DNA from: Silurus meridionalis
Taxonomy: Eukaryota > Chordata > Actinopteri > Siluriformes > Siluridae
Assembly: GCF_014805685.1 (NCBI RefSeq)
Contig: NC_060906.1
Coordinates: forward strand, 5,729,998 to 5,793,997
Length of the DNA stretch: 64,000 nucleotides
Direction of reading: 5' to 3'
Shown: positions 1-13,074 of the stretch, piece by piece
Layout: each line of letters opens with the position of its first letter
Numbering within the stretch: position 1 is the first letter of the stretch
Position numbers and translations under genes: made by a program
The notes under the pieces: model-generated
What the model saw: only the letters and a program-made list of their open reading frames with translations
Database searches by the model: none
Told to the model about the DNA's origin: nothing

Positions 1-411
1 CAAAGAACGCACATCAAACGTGTTAGAGGTTCACAATATCAGAGCTCTCCATATTCAGAAAATACTCCAGCTGAGTACAGGGAGGAAACCCCAAGTTACT
101 GGGAAAGAAGGAAAATGTAAGGATCAGTAGTTATAAATGACCTGTGCAGTGAGGACAGTCCCAAATCTCAGGAACGCTTGTACTCCTTCATCCACAAGTC
201 CAGATTTCTCAGCAGCAGTGTGACTGTCTACAGAACAACAACATCCAGTGTGTTCATCACTTCATTTACATTTCTTTAGGTAAAAACAGGAAACATTCGG
301 CATTAGACTTTTGAGTAAGTTGTGCTGTGTGATTCATGATAATCAGATTTATGGTGAGACATAAACACCTTCAACAAAGTCAGACTCATAAATAATAATT
401 TACCTGATTAT
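1..411. other. No gene recognised
   Basis: Non-repetitive, AT-rich sequence. I see no convincing exon, RNA gene or named repeat on either strand. Confidence 0.4.
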
Positions 412-536
412 CTACACACAGTTATACATTTTCTCACATTCTCTAAAGTCTCCAAAAGTCCAACGGACTTCAGTCTGTTCTTTTTGATCCTCCATCATCT
501 GCTCCTCAACCATCTGCTTCTCCTTCCTCTCCACCT
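412..536 (-). pseudogene. Exon-like short ORF, charged and helical, unknown gene
   Basis: On the minus strand a splice-acceptor-like stretch (CACTTTTAG) precedes an open stretch rich in E, K and Q, roughly 42 codons long, ending at a stop. It starts with EVERKEKQMVEEQ, so it would form a helix or coiled coil. It abuts an L1-type fragment on its upstream side. I do not recognise the family. It may be an isolated 3' exon of a coiled-coil protein or a chance ORF. Confidence 0.25.
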
Positions 537-540
537 CTAA

Positions 541-782
541 AAGTGTCAGATAGAGATGGGTTATATATAACATGTCCAATATTACAAGAAGAGTATCTGT
601 TCTTGATGAAGACTGTTTGTTCAGGTGAAATAACAAGGCAGAACTTTCTCCAGACGCAGGTCAGAGTTTTGCTAAGATTTTCGTATCCTGGTCCAGGTGA
701 TTTACCAGAAGGCATACTTGCTAAGGCTATTTCTGTATCAGATATAAACTCATCCAATTGTAATGCTGTCCTCTTTTCATAG
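541..782 (-). mobile_element. L1-type LINE reverse transcriptase remnant (copy 1)
   Basis: Minus-strand translation shows landmarks of the N-terminal part of a fish L1 reverse transcriptase: SGKSPGP, then, after an internal deletion, ISPEQTVFIKNRYSS. In intact elements these motifs are separated by about 100 residues, so this copy has lost most of the region between. A sister copy lies at 2,765-3,060. The family call is from remembered motif order. The element is dead. Confidence 0.6.
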
Positions 783-1340
783 ATTTTGGGTCTCTAATAG
801 TCAGCAGATAAACTTATAGTGATTTATAACATTGGAAGAAACCCTGATCACAATTATCTACTCTTTGTATCACGATCATTTAAATTTCTGGTATACAGAA
901 TCTCTCCTACTGCAATTCACTTCATATATGTTTAAACTGAAGATATCCATGTTTACTCTTTTGCCATCACCAACATCTGATTCACCAATTTTGTACTCTT
1001 TACTCATTTTATATCTGTCTGTAGGCATCACTCTCACACCTACATGGTCAAATCACTTACACAAATGCACTCATTTAATAAATTCTGTATCAATCTGTGA
1101 ACCTGTGTCACACACAAATGTCTCATTTAAATCTTTCAGTGATTCTACATTCTGATCCAGTTCTCTTTGCTGTGGGGTTTGGGTCTGTATGAATATAAAA
1201 TAAAACATGTACAATAAAATAAACAATAAAACAAAGCTGCGTGTTTGATTTCTGCCTAATGAATATAACTTTCAATCTGATCATCTGATCATTTGAATTC
1301 AAAAGTTCAAGTATTTAAAAGCTGAGAATGAAATATGTTG
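783..1340. other. No gene recognised
   Basis: AT-rich sequence upstream of the pseudogene exons. A plus-strand ORF of 107 codons at 832-1155 has no recognisable motif and looks like chance. Confidence 0.35.
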
Positions 1341-1361
1341 AAGATGTTTTGCAGTCAGTAC

Positions 1362-1963
1362 CGTATAATATTGTTAATGGTCCAAGTCCAGCCCAGTTGT
1401 GCACACAGAAGATCCAGGCTGAAGATGTAGTTCCAGGTAGCAGGGCAGAGATCATAACCATACCAGCTGTTCTCCAGGAACCTCAGACTGCTGTCTTCCA
1501 GAAAAGTCTTCAGGGTGCTGGTGATCATATTGTAGATGTTTCCTGGGGGCTCCTGGCAAAAAATACATCATTATTTATTACCCAGTGCAATAAAACACTG
1601 TTTAACTGACAGCATAGTTCAACATAAATGTACAAAGAATTTGTCCCACTAGAGTACACTGATACTTGGAAATCAAAAGTAGATTAAGAAGGCAGTAAAA
1701 TAGATAAAAAAGTCCAGTTAAAAAAAAGATGCTTGATGACAGTTCTGGCCTGACAGTAATAAACATTGACACTGAGAGGAACACTAAAGATCAACAACTT
1801 ACCTCATTCCAGTGCAGATAGTTGCTGAGTAAGTAAAATATCTTTCCCTTTGCTCTCCGGTTGCTCACTACATGAATTGATCGGCATAAAGAACATTCAT
1901 GGGACAAAATACTCGGCCATGCTGTGATCATGACCATAATCACTTTGGGGGCTTCAAGAAAGT
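1362..1963 (-). pseudogene. ICE1-like pseudogene fragment, exons equivalent to E8 and E9
   Basis: Two minus-strand exons (1963-1803, 161 nt; 1552-1362, 191 nt) have the same lengths, phases and splice sites as exons 8 and 9 of the ICE1-like gene at 17.0-22.2 kb and differ by a few substitutions. Both remain open: the first begins FLEAPKVIMVMITAWPS, the second EPPGNIYNMITSTLK. The following exons (E10-E12) are absent, so no complete product is possible from here. The duplicated block covers about 1,290-2,440, matching 18,270-19,430 including introns and a Tc1 remnant, and then breaks off abruptly. ICE1 is a scaffold of the little elongation complex for snRNA transcription. Confidence 0.75.
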
Positions 1964-2114
1964 CTGCAAAGCAACAAAACAATAGGATGTAAATACACTA
2001 TATAAAAAGAAATACATTGGAAAGATAAAGTCAACACACTCGTATGAAATTGCAGGTTTTTTTTAAAAGATGGAAATAACAACATAAATAATATAAATAT
2101 GCAAACCAGTGATT

Positions 2115-2390
2115 CAGTCAGTAACCAAAACCATGTGGGAAAACACCATACTGACAGTGAAGCATAGTGGGTTTAACATAATGCTTTGGGGCTGCTGGTC
2201 AAAACGCTGAAAGAAAGCTGAGGAATTTCAATTTCAACATGTCAATGACCCAAAGCACACATCAAATTAAACAAAGACGTGGCTTCAGGAAAGAAGAATC
2301 AAAGTTCTGGAATGTTCCAGCCAGAGCCCAGACCTCAATTCGAGCTGTACACAGGAGAGCACCTTACAATTTGAAGGAACTTTTTTTTTT
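2115..2390 (+). mobile_element. Tc1-type transposase remnant
   Basis: Plus-strand translation in shifting frames shows the end of a Tc1/mariner DDE transposase: FNIMLWGCW, NDPKHT and QSPDLN, in the family order. Frameshifts and stops show it is inactive. It sits in the intron upstream of the E8-like exon. The same piece occurs at 19,115-19,372 and 20,168-20,430, so it predates the local duplications. Confidence 0.8.
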
Positions 2391-2560
2391 GCAAAGAAGA
2401 GTGGGATAAAATTCCCAAGTGTAGATTCGTTTTTTTGTTTATCTATCATCTTACCACATCTTTTTCATCCCCTCATCACATAATTCCACTTTCTGAGTAA
2501 ATTTTCATCCTCATTTCAATCTCACAGAAATCATCTGAAATTTCATCTTCACATTCCACT

Positions 2561-2775
2561 TCATAATCTATCAGAAATCACAATGTTGATTTTTGACTCA
2601 CTCTGTGGATGGATGTTCTTGTTGGCGTTGGGTTTTGGGTCTGAGCAGGGTTTTGAAGGCGAGATGGTTTCTACCTTCATGCCGTGACTTCGTCCCTGGG
2701 TGGTCTGAGAGGGACATAAGTACACAGTCCTGCTGCCCAGCATCCTGTCGTTCATCTCCAAGATAGAGATGGGTT
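2561..2775 (-). pseudogene. Exon-like ORF of unknown gene
   Basis: Two minus-strand frames are open for 60-70 codons. One ends at a plausible GTGAGT donor near 2,597. The product would be hydrophilic with no recognised domain. It lies against the second L1 fragment. It could be an orphan exon or chance. Confidence 0.2.
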
Positions 2776-3060
2776 ATATATAACATTCAACATGCGCCCA
2801 ATATTACAAGAAGAGTATCTGTTCTTGATGAAGACTGTTTGTTCAGGTGAACTAACACAAGGCAGAACTTTCTCCAGACAGCATGTCAGAGTTTTTGCTA
2901 AGATTTTCGTATCCTGGTCCAGGTGCTTTACCAGATGGCATACTTGCTAAGGCTATTTCTGTATCAGATATAAACTCATCCAATTGTAATGCTGTACCCA
3001 CACTTATTGTAGGAATACATAGATTTTGAAAAAGGCCTCTAATGTTGAAGTGTCAGCAGA
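2765..3060 (-). mobile_element. L1-type LINE reverse transcriptase remnant (copy 2)
   Basis: Closely related to the fragment at 541-782 with extra small insertions that break the frame. The copies share the edge GATGGGTTATATATAACAT. Decayed, no complete domain. Confidence 0.6.
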
Positions 3061-3191
3061 TAAAGGAGCAGTATATAGTGATGCATAACCCTGGAAGAAA
3101 CAGTTTAATATCTGGTATACAGAATCTCTCCTACTGCAAGTGTATGCTACTTACACGTGATGGAGTGGGGGATGATTTAGAACGGTGAAGG

Positions 3192-4557
3192 TTATTATTA
3201 TATTATTATATTATTATATTATTATATTATTATATTATTATATTATTATATTATTATATTATTATATTATTATATTATTATATTATTATATTATTATATT
3301 ATTATATTATTATATTATTATATTATTATATTATTATATTATTATATTATTATATTATTATATTATTATATTATTATATTATTATATTATTATATTATTA
3401 TATTATTATATTATTATATTATTATATTATTATATTATTATATTATTATATTATTATATTATTATATTATTATATTATTATATTATTATATTATTATATT
3501 ATTATATTATTATATTATTATATTATTATATTATTATATTATTATATTATTATATTATTATATTATTATATTATTATATTATTATATTATTATATTATTA
3601 TATTATTATATTATTATATTATTATATTATTATATTATTATATTATTATATTATTATATTATTATATTATTATATTATTATATTATTATATTATTATATT
3701 ATTATATTATTATATTATTATATTATTATATTATTATATTATTATATTATTATATTATTATATTATTATATTATTATATTATTATATTATTATATTATTA
3801 TATTATTATATTATTATATTATTATATTATTATATTATTATATTATTATATTATTATATTATTATATTATTATATTATTATATTATTATATTATTATATT
3901 ATTATATTATTATATTATTATATTATTATATTATTATATTATTATATTATTATATTATTATATTATTATATTATTATATTATTATATTATTATATTATTA
4001 TATTATTATATTATTATATTATTATATTATTATATTATTATATTATTATATTATTATATTATTATATTATTATATTATTATATTATTATATTATTATATT
4101 ATTATATTATTATATTATTATATTATTATATTATTATATTATTATATTATTATATTATTATATTATTATATTATTATATTATTATATTATTATATTATTA
4201 TATTATTATATTATTATATTATTATATTATTATATTATTATATTATTATATTATTATATTATTATATTATTATATTATTATATTATTATATTATTATATT
4301 ATTATATTATTATATTATTATATTATTATATTATTATATTATTATATTATTATATTATTATATTATTATATTATTATATTATTATATTATTATATTATTA
4401 TATTATTATATTATTATATTATTATATTATTATATTATTATATTATTATATTATTATATTATTATATTATTATATTATTATATTATTATATTATTATATT
4501 ATTATATTATTATATTATTATATTATTATATTATTATATTATTATATTATTATATTA
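3192..4557. repeat. Satellite array of the 8-bp unit TTATTATA (array 1)
   Basis: About 170 perfect tandem copies of TTATTATA. Because 8 is not a multiple of 3 and the unit has no stop in this strand, all three plus frames read the same eight-residue repeat. This open frame is an artefact, not a gene. Confidence 0.97.
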
Positions 4558-5939
<1,382 letters not shown>

Positions 5940-5960
5940 CAATGTATGATTTTTAACTAT

Positions 5961-6862
5961 TTATTATTATATTATTATATTATTATATTATTATATTATT
6001 ATATTATTATATTATTATATTATTATATTATTATATTATTATATTATTATATTATTATATTATTATATTATTATATTATTATATTATTATATTATTATAT
6101 TATTATATTATTATATTATTATATTATTATATTATTATATTATTATATTATTATATTATTATATTATTATATTATTATATTATTATATTATTATATTATT
6201 ATATTATTATATTATTATATTATTATATTATTATATTATTATATTATTATATTATTATATTATTATATTATTATATTATTATATTATTATATTATTATAT
6301 TATTATATTATTATATTATTATATTATTATATTATTATATTATTATATTATTATATTATTATATTATTATATTATTATATTATTATATTATTATATTATT
6401 ATATTATTATATTATTATATTATTATATTATTATATTATTATATTATTATATTATTATATTATTATATTATTATATTATTATATTATTATATTATTATAT
6501 TATTATATTATTATATTATTATATTATTATATTATTATATTATTATATTATTATATTATTATATTATTATATTATTATATTATTATATTATTATATTATT
6601 ATATTATTATATTATTATATTATTATATTATTATATTATTATATTATTATATTATTATATTATTATATTATTATATTATTATATTATTATATTATTATAT
6701 TATTATATTATTATATTATTATATTATTATATTATTATATTATTATATTATTATATTATTATATTATTATATTATTATATTATTATATTATTATATTATT
6801 ATATTATTATATTATTATATTATTATATTATTATATTATTATATTATTATATTATTATATTA
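5961..6862. repeat. Satellite array of TTATTATA (array 2)
   Basis: About 113 perfect copies of the same 8-bp unit, followed by the same downstream spacer. It looks like a shorter duplicate of array 1. Confidence 0.97.
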
Positions 6863-7074
6863 ATACTATTTTAATACAAAATTACCTTCAAATATCAATC
6901 TAGAAAAATGGAATCCTGTATGTACACAAAACAGACAAATGAATCTCATTTAAAATGCTTTCAGTGATTCTACATTCTGTTTATATGAAGTGTTTCCACA
7001 GTTTGCATGTTAATTGGCTGTATGGTACATTTATTCATTAGTTATTTATCCAGTTAATCTGTTAACCTTTTATA
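6863..7074. repeat. Spacer shared by both TTATTATA arrays (copy 2)
   Basis: Same sequence as 4,558-4,768. Here the short A run continues into unique sequence, suggesting this is the original context. Confidence 0.9.
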
Positions 7075-7083
7075 AAAAAAAAA

Positions 7084-7986
7084 ACCAACAGATTTTCTCC
7101 TGCAAACCAAGAAAATGCTGCAAGTTTTTGTATCCAGATCTAACAGTAGAAAGCTCTGCCTCGTCTCCTGTAGCAGTTCACACCTGCTCTCATCATCCAT
7201 CATGTAAATGGGAGACTCACCCAGGAGAAAAACACAGGCCTGAAACAAGAAATGACCTGAAATAGCAGCCAAGGTGAAGAAGTATCTCACCTGGGACACT
7301 GGAAAGCTGCAGCTCAGTTAACAGCACAGCGTGCATGCTGAGCAGCATCTTTTCTTTTGCAGTGAAGAATCACTTACACCCTGTTTGCTACCTTCATTTC
7401 CATTCAAAGGTGTTGCTTTGGATCATTACTGCAGCAGTCTTCTGAATGCAGGATTCCACGTTTCCATAAATACTAACCTGAAAAATCAAACTTAAACCGA
7501 GGCCAATCATCTCTAGAACCCCGACTCATTTCCCACAATAAACCCAACTGTCCTTAACCGAACTAATCTGATTGTCAGGAAGCCTTTTAAACATCTTTTA
7601 CAGTTATATTAATAATATCATTTGCATGTTTGCAGGTCTTTAAAATGAAAAAATTGAAATAATCATGAATTAGAGTCTGAACTGAGCTTTTGTTTCATCA
7701 AAACACACAAGATCGATCATTCATATCTTGATTATTGCACATTTTTAAAAGCACTCTGTAACAACCAGCCAAAAATATGCCGAGCCAAGCGATTAGATCA
7801 GACATAAAAAATAGTATTTTAAATCAATTTTCAAGCGAAATGATTTGATAAAATAACTATGCTGTTACTTTTACTCAGCTCTTCTATTATTATCACTCAA
7901 GTAGTAAAAAATCTACTGCCCACTGGATCCTGTTTGGTCCAGATCTTCCAGTGGAGTCTGAATCTAGTGTGCAGCCAACAGCTCAC
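7084..7986. other. Unassigned sequence, possible intron
   Basis: No recognised gene. Short minus-strand ORFs at 7,054-7,299 have no known motif. The stretch lies 3' of the eIF4G-type MA3 exons, where the next MA3/W2 exons would be expected; I could not find them. Confidence 0.35.
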
Positions 7987-8281
7987 CTGCTCACTAATAA
8001 AGTTGTTCACATCCACGGTTTCAGGAAGAAAATCAGCCCAGCTCAGTTTAGAGTCCCTCCATAAGGCCTCCACTTCCTTCTGGCTCTAAAGTGAAGAAAA
8101 ACACAGCAATGACTTGAACAAAAAAGAACCTTTTTCAACTAGTATGACAAAACACTTTCCTTTTTTCAGTCATATTCTATAGAAGATCTCACAGCTCACC
8201 ATGTGTTTGCAGAGAAGGTGCAATATTTCTGCAAATAATATGCCGGCTCTTGACACAGGAAGTAGTGGTTTGCTAAATTTA
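7987..8281 (-). pseudogene. eIF4G-type MA3-domain exons (two), gene incomplete
   Basis: Exon 8281-8200 (82 nt) reads KFSKPLLPVSRAGILFAE and continues to LCKHM. Exon 8085-7987 (99 nt) reads SQKEVEALWRDSKLSW and ends FISEQ. AG acceptors and GT donors are in place and phases match. This is the end of the MA3 domain of eIF4G1/eIF4G3, which in intact proteins helps bind eIF4A; human eIF4G1 has a very similar SKPLLPVGRAG...LLCKQM stretch (from memory). Upstream MIF4G exons and the downstream W2 exons are not recognisable here. Same strand as the eIF4G exons at 13.1-14.2 kb, so this may be one gene gutted by insertions, or two fragments. Confidence 0.8.
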
Positions 8282-8394
8282 CTGGAATTCACAAGAAATC
8301 AACAATTAAAATCTAAAAAGGAGGAATCTAAAAGAGATTCCTCCTTCCTGAAGCACAGGGTTAACGAGCTCTGCTATGTACTGCCATACATAAG

Positions 8395-9670
8395 GGGCAA
8401 ATTTGCCACTGAAGGTCGGTTATCTCGATCGGCACTGTGCAGCCGCAGAAGAACAACGACCGCCGTGAACCAACATATACCAACAATAACGGACGGTGAG
8501 AGTGTGGAAGTGAGGGGTTCAAATAGGAGCTGGTGATGATGGTAAATGTGCTCGATTGAAGCCGGAGCTTCAGAGAAAGTGGAGGTTTGACAGCCGCCAA
8601 AGGGGCGTGGCAGGTGGTTTCCTGACAGTTAACAAACATGTATGTACATTTTATAGCATGCCTTCATCAAACAAATCGCGGCAACGCCATTGTGTTAAAA
8701 ACCTCCAAAACACGTGCATGTACATTCTCATTTATTAACGCACATCATGTACATAAAGAAATTTCAAGCATGTTAATATATTGCCGGCATATTTTTTTTT
8801 GTTTATCTCGATCATCGGTTATCTCGATCGGCACTGTGCAGCCGCAGAAGAACAACGACCGCCGTGAACCAACATATACCAACAATAACGGACGGTGAGA
8901 GTGTGGAAGTGAGGGGTTCAAATAGGAGCTGGTGATGAGTGCTAAATCGCGATTGAAGCCGGAGCTTCAGAGAAAGTGGAGGTTTGACAGCCGCCAAAGG
9001 GGCGTGGCAGGTGGTTTCCTGACAGTTAACAAACATGTATGTACATTTTATAGCATGCCTTCATCAAACAAATCGCGGCAACGCCATTGTGTTAAAAACC
9101 TCCAAAACACGTGCATGTACATTCTCATTTATTAACGCACATCATGTACATAAAGAAATTTCAAGCATGTTAATATATTGCCGGCATATTTTTTTTTGTT
9201 TATCTCGATCATCGGTTATCTCGATCGGCACTGTGCAGCCGCAGAAGAACAACGACCGCCGTGAACCAACATATACCAACAATAACGGACGGTGAGAGTG
9301 TGGAAGTGAGGGGTTCAAATAGGAGCTGGTGATGATGGTAAATGTGCTCGATTGAAGCCGGAGCTTCAGAGAAAGTGGAGGTTTGACAGCCGCCAAAGGG
9401 GCGTGGCAGGTGGTTTCCTGACAGTTAACAAACATGTATGTACATTTTTATAGCATGCCTTCATCAAACAAATCGCGGCAACGCCATTGTGTTAAAAACC
9501 TCCAAAACACGTGCATGTACATTCTCATTTATTAACGCACATCATGTACATAAAGAAATTTCAAGCATGTTAATATATTGCCGGCATATTTTTTTTTGTT
9601 TATCTCGATCATCGGTTATCTCGCCGCTTTTTGGCATCCCCTAGGCCCTCGACATAACCGGGTTCCACTG
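8395..9670. mobile_element. TA-flanked MITE, 5' truncated and internally triplicated
   Basis: The right end (GGGTTCCACTG followed by TA at 9671) matches the element at 20,461-21,107. The left terminal repeat is missing; homology begins around GGGCAAATTTGCC. An internal segment of 397-400 bp is present three times in tandem (starts 8417, 8816, 9213), each beginning CGGTTATCTCG. The single-copy element has CGGTTATCTCG at both ends of this segment, which explains the triplication. The short ORFs repeated in it have no recognised function. Confidence 0.85.
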
Positions 9671-9727
9671 TAGTATAAATCTGTATCTCCTCTAGAAAAT
9701 AGTTTATAACATGTCACATCTAAATAC

Positions 9728-10255
9728 CTTTGTCAGCTTCCTGCTCGTTCTCAGTCTGCGTGGAGGAGCACTTTTTCTCTGTAATGACAAACAATTTATT
9801 ACAGTCAAAGCAAATACCTTCTACATCAACATCTACAGAAACTCAGAGATTTCAGTGTTACCTTTGTTCAACTCATTTCCCTGTTTGAAGAGTTTTTCCT
9901 GTTGAGGTTTAAAAACCAAAATAACATTTAGTTTTATTTAGTCACAATTCTGACTTCAGTTCAATGACGTCTGCGTCTGTAATCAAAAGAAAGTACCTCG
10001 ATTAAGCAGATGCTTTTCTCAAGCTACTGATTGTGTACTTCAGGACTCGGATTTCCAGATTTTGTCTGGTGTTCACTTCTGTAAAATAATTTACAAAATG
10101 AAATGAAAAGGTGCTCAGATCACACTAATCACATTATATGCTCATTAAATAGAACTGAATCATGCAGTAATAATGAACTTGTACTTTCTTACACAATGAA
10201 GGCAGAAATATCAAAACTTTACACACCTTGAAGTGCCAGAAGCTGTTTTTCAACA
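9728..10255 (-). pseudogene. ICE1-like pseudogene fragment, exons equivalent to E2-E5
   Basis: Minus-strand equivalents of the first coiled-coil exons of the 17-22 kb gene: E5 9778-9728, E4 9898-9862, E3 10078-9997, E2 10255-10227. E3 lacks one base (CTCAAG instead of CTCGAAG on the plus strand), which shifts the frame. E2 is cut at its 5' side by the 40-bp minisatellite, and E1 with its start codon is absent. Introns are nearly identical to the functional-looking copy, so the duplication is recent. No product is expected. Confidence 0.85.
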
Positions 10256-11474
10256 ATAACAAACAAATAACCAAATAAATAACAAATAACTAACAATAAC
10301 AAACAAATAACCAAATAAATAACAAATAACAATACCAAACAAATAACTACAAGACTAGAACAATGTGATCAAATTTTTATTTCATGTTGTGCATGTCTTG
10401 TTGAGCACAAAATCCTCATTATCCACATTGAAATACACTATATGAACAAACAAAAAAATATACAGAAATCGAAGAGATAAATGTATTTACAAATAACCAA
10501 ATAAATAACAAATAACTAACAATAACAAACAAATAACCAAATAAATAACAAATAACTAACAATAACAAACAAATAACCAAATAAATAACAAATAACTAAC
10601 AATAACAAACAAATAACCAAATAAATAACAAATAACTAACAATAACAAACAAATAACCAAATAAATAACAAATAACTAACAATAACAAACAAATAACCAA
10701 ATAAATAACAAATAACTAACAATAACAAACAAATAACCAAATAAATAACAAATAACTAACAATAACAAACAAATAACCAAATAAATAACAAATAACTAAC
10801 AATAACAAACAAATAACCAAATAAATAACAAATAACTAACAATAACAAACAAATAACCAAATAAATAACAAATAACTAACAATAACAAACAAATAACCAA
10901 ATAAATAACAAATAACTAACAATAACAAACAAATAACCAAATAAATAACAAATAACTAACAATAACAAACAAATAACCAAATAAATAACAAATAACAATA
11001 CCAAACAAATAACTACAAGACTAGAACAATGTGATCAAATTTTTATTTCATGTTGTGCATGTCTTGTTGAGCACAAAATCCTCATTATCCACATTGAAAT
11101 ACACTATATGAACAAACAAAAAAAATATACAGAAATCGAAGAGATAAATGTATTTACAAATAACCAAATAAATAACAAATAACTAACAATAACAAACAAA
11201 TAACCAAATAAATAACAAATAACTAACAATAACAAACAAATAACCAAATAAATAACAAATAACTAACAATAACAAACAAATAACCAAATAAATAACAAAT
11301 AACAATACCAAACAAATAACTACAAGACTAGAACAATGTGATCAAATTTTTATTTCATGTTGTGCATGTCTTGTTGAGCACAAAATCCTCATTATCCACA
11401 TTGAAATACACTATATGAACAAACAAAAAAAATATACAGAAATCGAAGAGATAAATGTATTTACAAATAACCAA
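10246..11474. repeat. Minisatellite of a 40-bp unit with a repeated ~165-bp spacer
   Basis: The 40-bp unit (starting AATAACAAACAAATAACC) forms blocks at about 10,246-10,335, 10,490-10,997 (12-13 perfect copies) and 11,157-11,305. After each block comes the same ~165-bp sequence (begins AATACCAAACAAATAACTAC), three times in all. This is a simple higher-order structure. It replaces the start of the E2-like pseudo-exon. Confidence 0.95.
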
Positions 11475-11490
11475 AAAACTAGGACACTGA

Positions 11491-12260
11491 TCACTGTGAA
11501 TTTACACTGAATGCTTTTATAGTATCATCATCATAAACTTGTTTGATGCTGTAGCGACTTCTGTTTTCCTTAGATCTTTTTTCCATACATCCTGTCATTA
11601 ATCCATCAAAGTAATCTGTCATTGTTTGTACTAAATGTTTTAACTGGTGGCTGTTGGAAATTGTGGCCATATTATTTGTAGCAATCAAGTATTTACTTCT
11701 GGCTTCAGTCTCAGCACAGTTACCAGGAGGTAACACAACTGGGAAGTTCCGGATCCCTAGAGTCATCTGGAAACACTGACATCACAACAGAGGCCACTTT
11801 GGGATGGCAGACATGAAGACAGGAAACAGCAGTCATGATCTTGTTGGCGATGTGACTTTCACAGGACAGAGACACTCCATAGTATCCACACCTGCCACTC
11901 TCACAGATGCACATGACGGTGGGAATCAGAGGATATTGACCACCTGAGTTGTGACAATTATCCAATAGATCAGGAAATATCTGCTTATGCACCACTGCAG
12001 CTGCATCGGTTGATGTGTTGTGGTCTGAGGGAAAAGACATCAGTGAAATATTGAGGGAAATAAAAGTCATTTCATTATTCTAACTAATTCTGTTTCAATG
12101 ACCAGTTCCAGGAAGTAGAAGAAAAGTTTTGAGAGGAACATTTGAATGGCCCTGGGAAAGCTTCCATAGTACTCCTTAAAATCTCACTATCTTCAAAGAT
12201 CTTCTCTGGTTCGTACAATTCTGAATGTATGTGAAGAACAGGATGCTTCATAAGAACAGG
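11491..12260 (-). CDS. Unknown cysteine-containing ORFs, possible exons of a broken gene
   Basis: Three minus-strand coding-like pieces. About 12,260-12,080 reads HSELYEPEKIFEDSEILRS among others. About 12,029-11,730 follows a TTTTCCCTCAG acceptor and contains TVMCICESGRCGYYGVSL and SCLHVCHPKVASVV, ending at a possible GTAACTG donor. About 11,766-11,491 ends DDDTIKAFSVNS and then a stop. Composition and splice signals look genuine, but I do not recognise the protein and cannot prove the pieces belong together. It lies on the same strand as the eIF4G exons but matches no part of eIF4G that I know. Confidence 0.4.
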
Positions 12261-12460
12261 ATGCTGTGGAGTATCTTGAGGAGAAATGAAAGAATAATAT
12301 AAGGGCAGTGTGGGTGGGAGTTTGGGGATCTCTGTTGTGTAAGTGTGAGCTGATAGACACAGTTCTGTGTGATGGAGAATGAATGAAACCCAGTCAAAGA
12401 TTCAGCACAATAAATAAGATGAATCTGGTACTGAATGATTTCTGGATGGTTTATTTTAAC

Positions 12461-12862
12461 CCTCTACTGCACAGCGTTGCCCTCAGGCAACAAAAACAAA
12501 TTCTTAAGCCCTAAATATAGTGCATGTCTCCTTACATTTTTGCAATCAACTAGAATAATCAAAAATTATCAAAGAACAATCCTATAAGGTCTGGGAGTCA
12601 GTATCTGGCATCATTTGAAGGCACGACTTCCTTTTCTGCCACATGGTCACTGGAGCACATGGTGTGAGGACAAGGTAAGATTATTTACTTTGGTAATCTT
12701 ATTTCAAATTAAATTAACTGTAAATGAAAAATATATGTGCATGTATGAAGATATGGAGAAGCTTTTTGTCAAGGTCTAAAGATTTTTTGTTATTTTGCAT
12801 GGTTAAAAAAATATGTTTTTCTTTTTGTTGCCTCAGGGCAACGTTGTGCGACGGGGTAGTTT
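12461..12862. mobile_element. Non-autonomous MITE, piggyBac-like ends
   Basis: A 402-bp segment bounded by imperfect inverted repeats. The left end is CCCTCTACTGCACAGCG directly after TTAA. The right end is ACGTTGTGCGACGGGG. Inside each end is a palindromic GTTGCC..GGCAAC motif. TTAA abuts the left end, and a TTAA lies a few bases beyond the right end. No ORF. The superfamily call is moderate. Confidence 0.6.
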
Positions 12863-13074
12863 TTAATGATGACAAAGTCTTTTGATGTCATCACATTATC
12901 ACATGTATTTATGCACATTATAAATGTTGCTAAAAGGGCAAACGTTATAAAGCAAAAAAAGAAGGCAAAATATTTAAGCTATTACTGATATTTATATATT
13001 ACTGATGATCTGTGAAACAATATTCCTTATTTGGTTTTAAAGTTAAAATAAAGCCCACATGTCAGGAGGCTTAC

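Noticed and set aside
8361..9435. Repeated 60-97-codon ORFs in the MITE
   Set aside because: They repeat only because the DNA repeats; no conserved domain, and frames vary between copies.
10246..11474. CRISPR-like repeat/spacer pattern
   Set aside because: The 165-bp 'spacers' are identical to each other and the 40-bp units are contiguous: a higher-order minisatellite.
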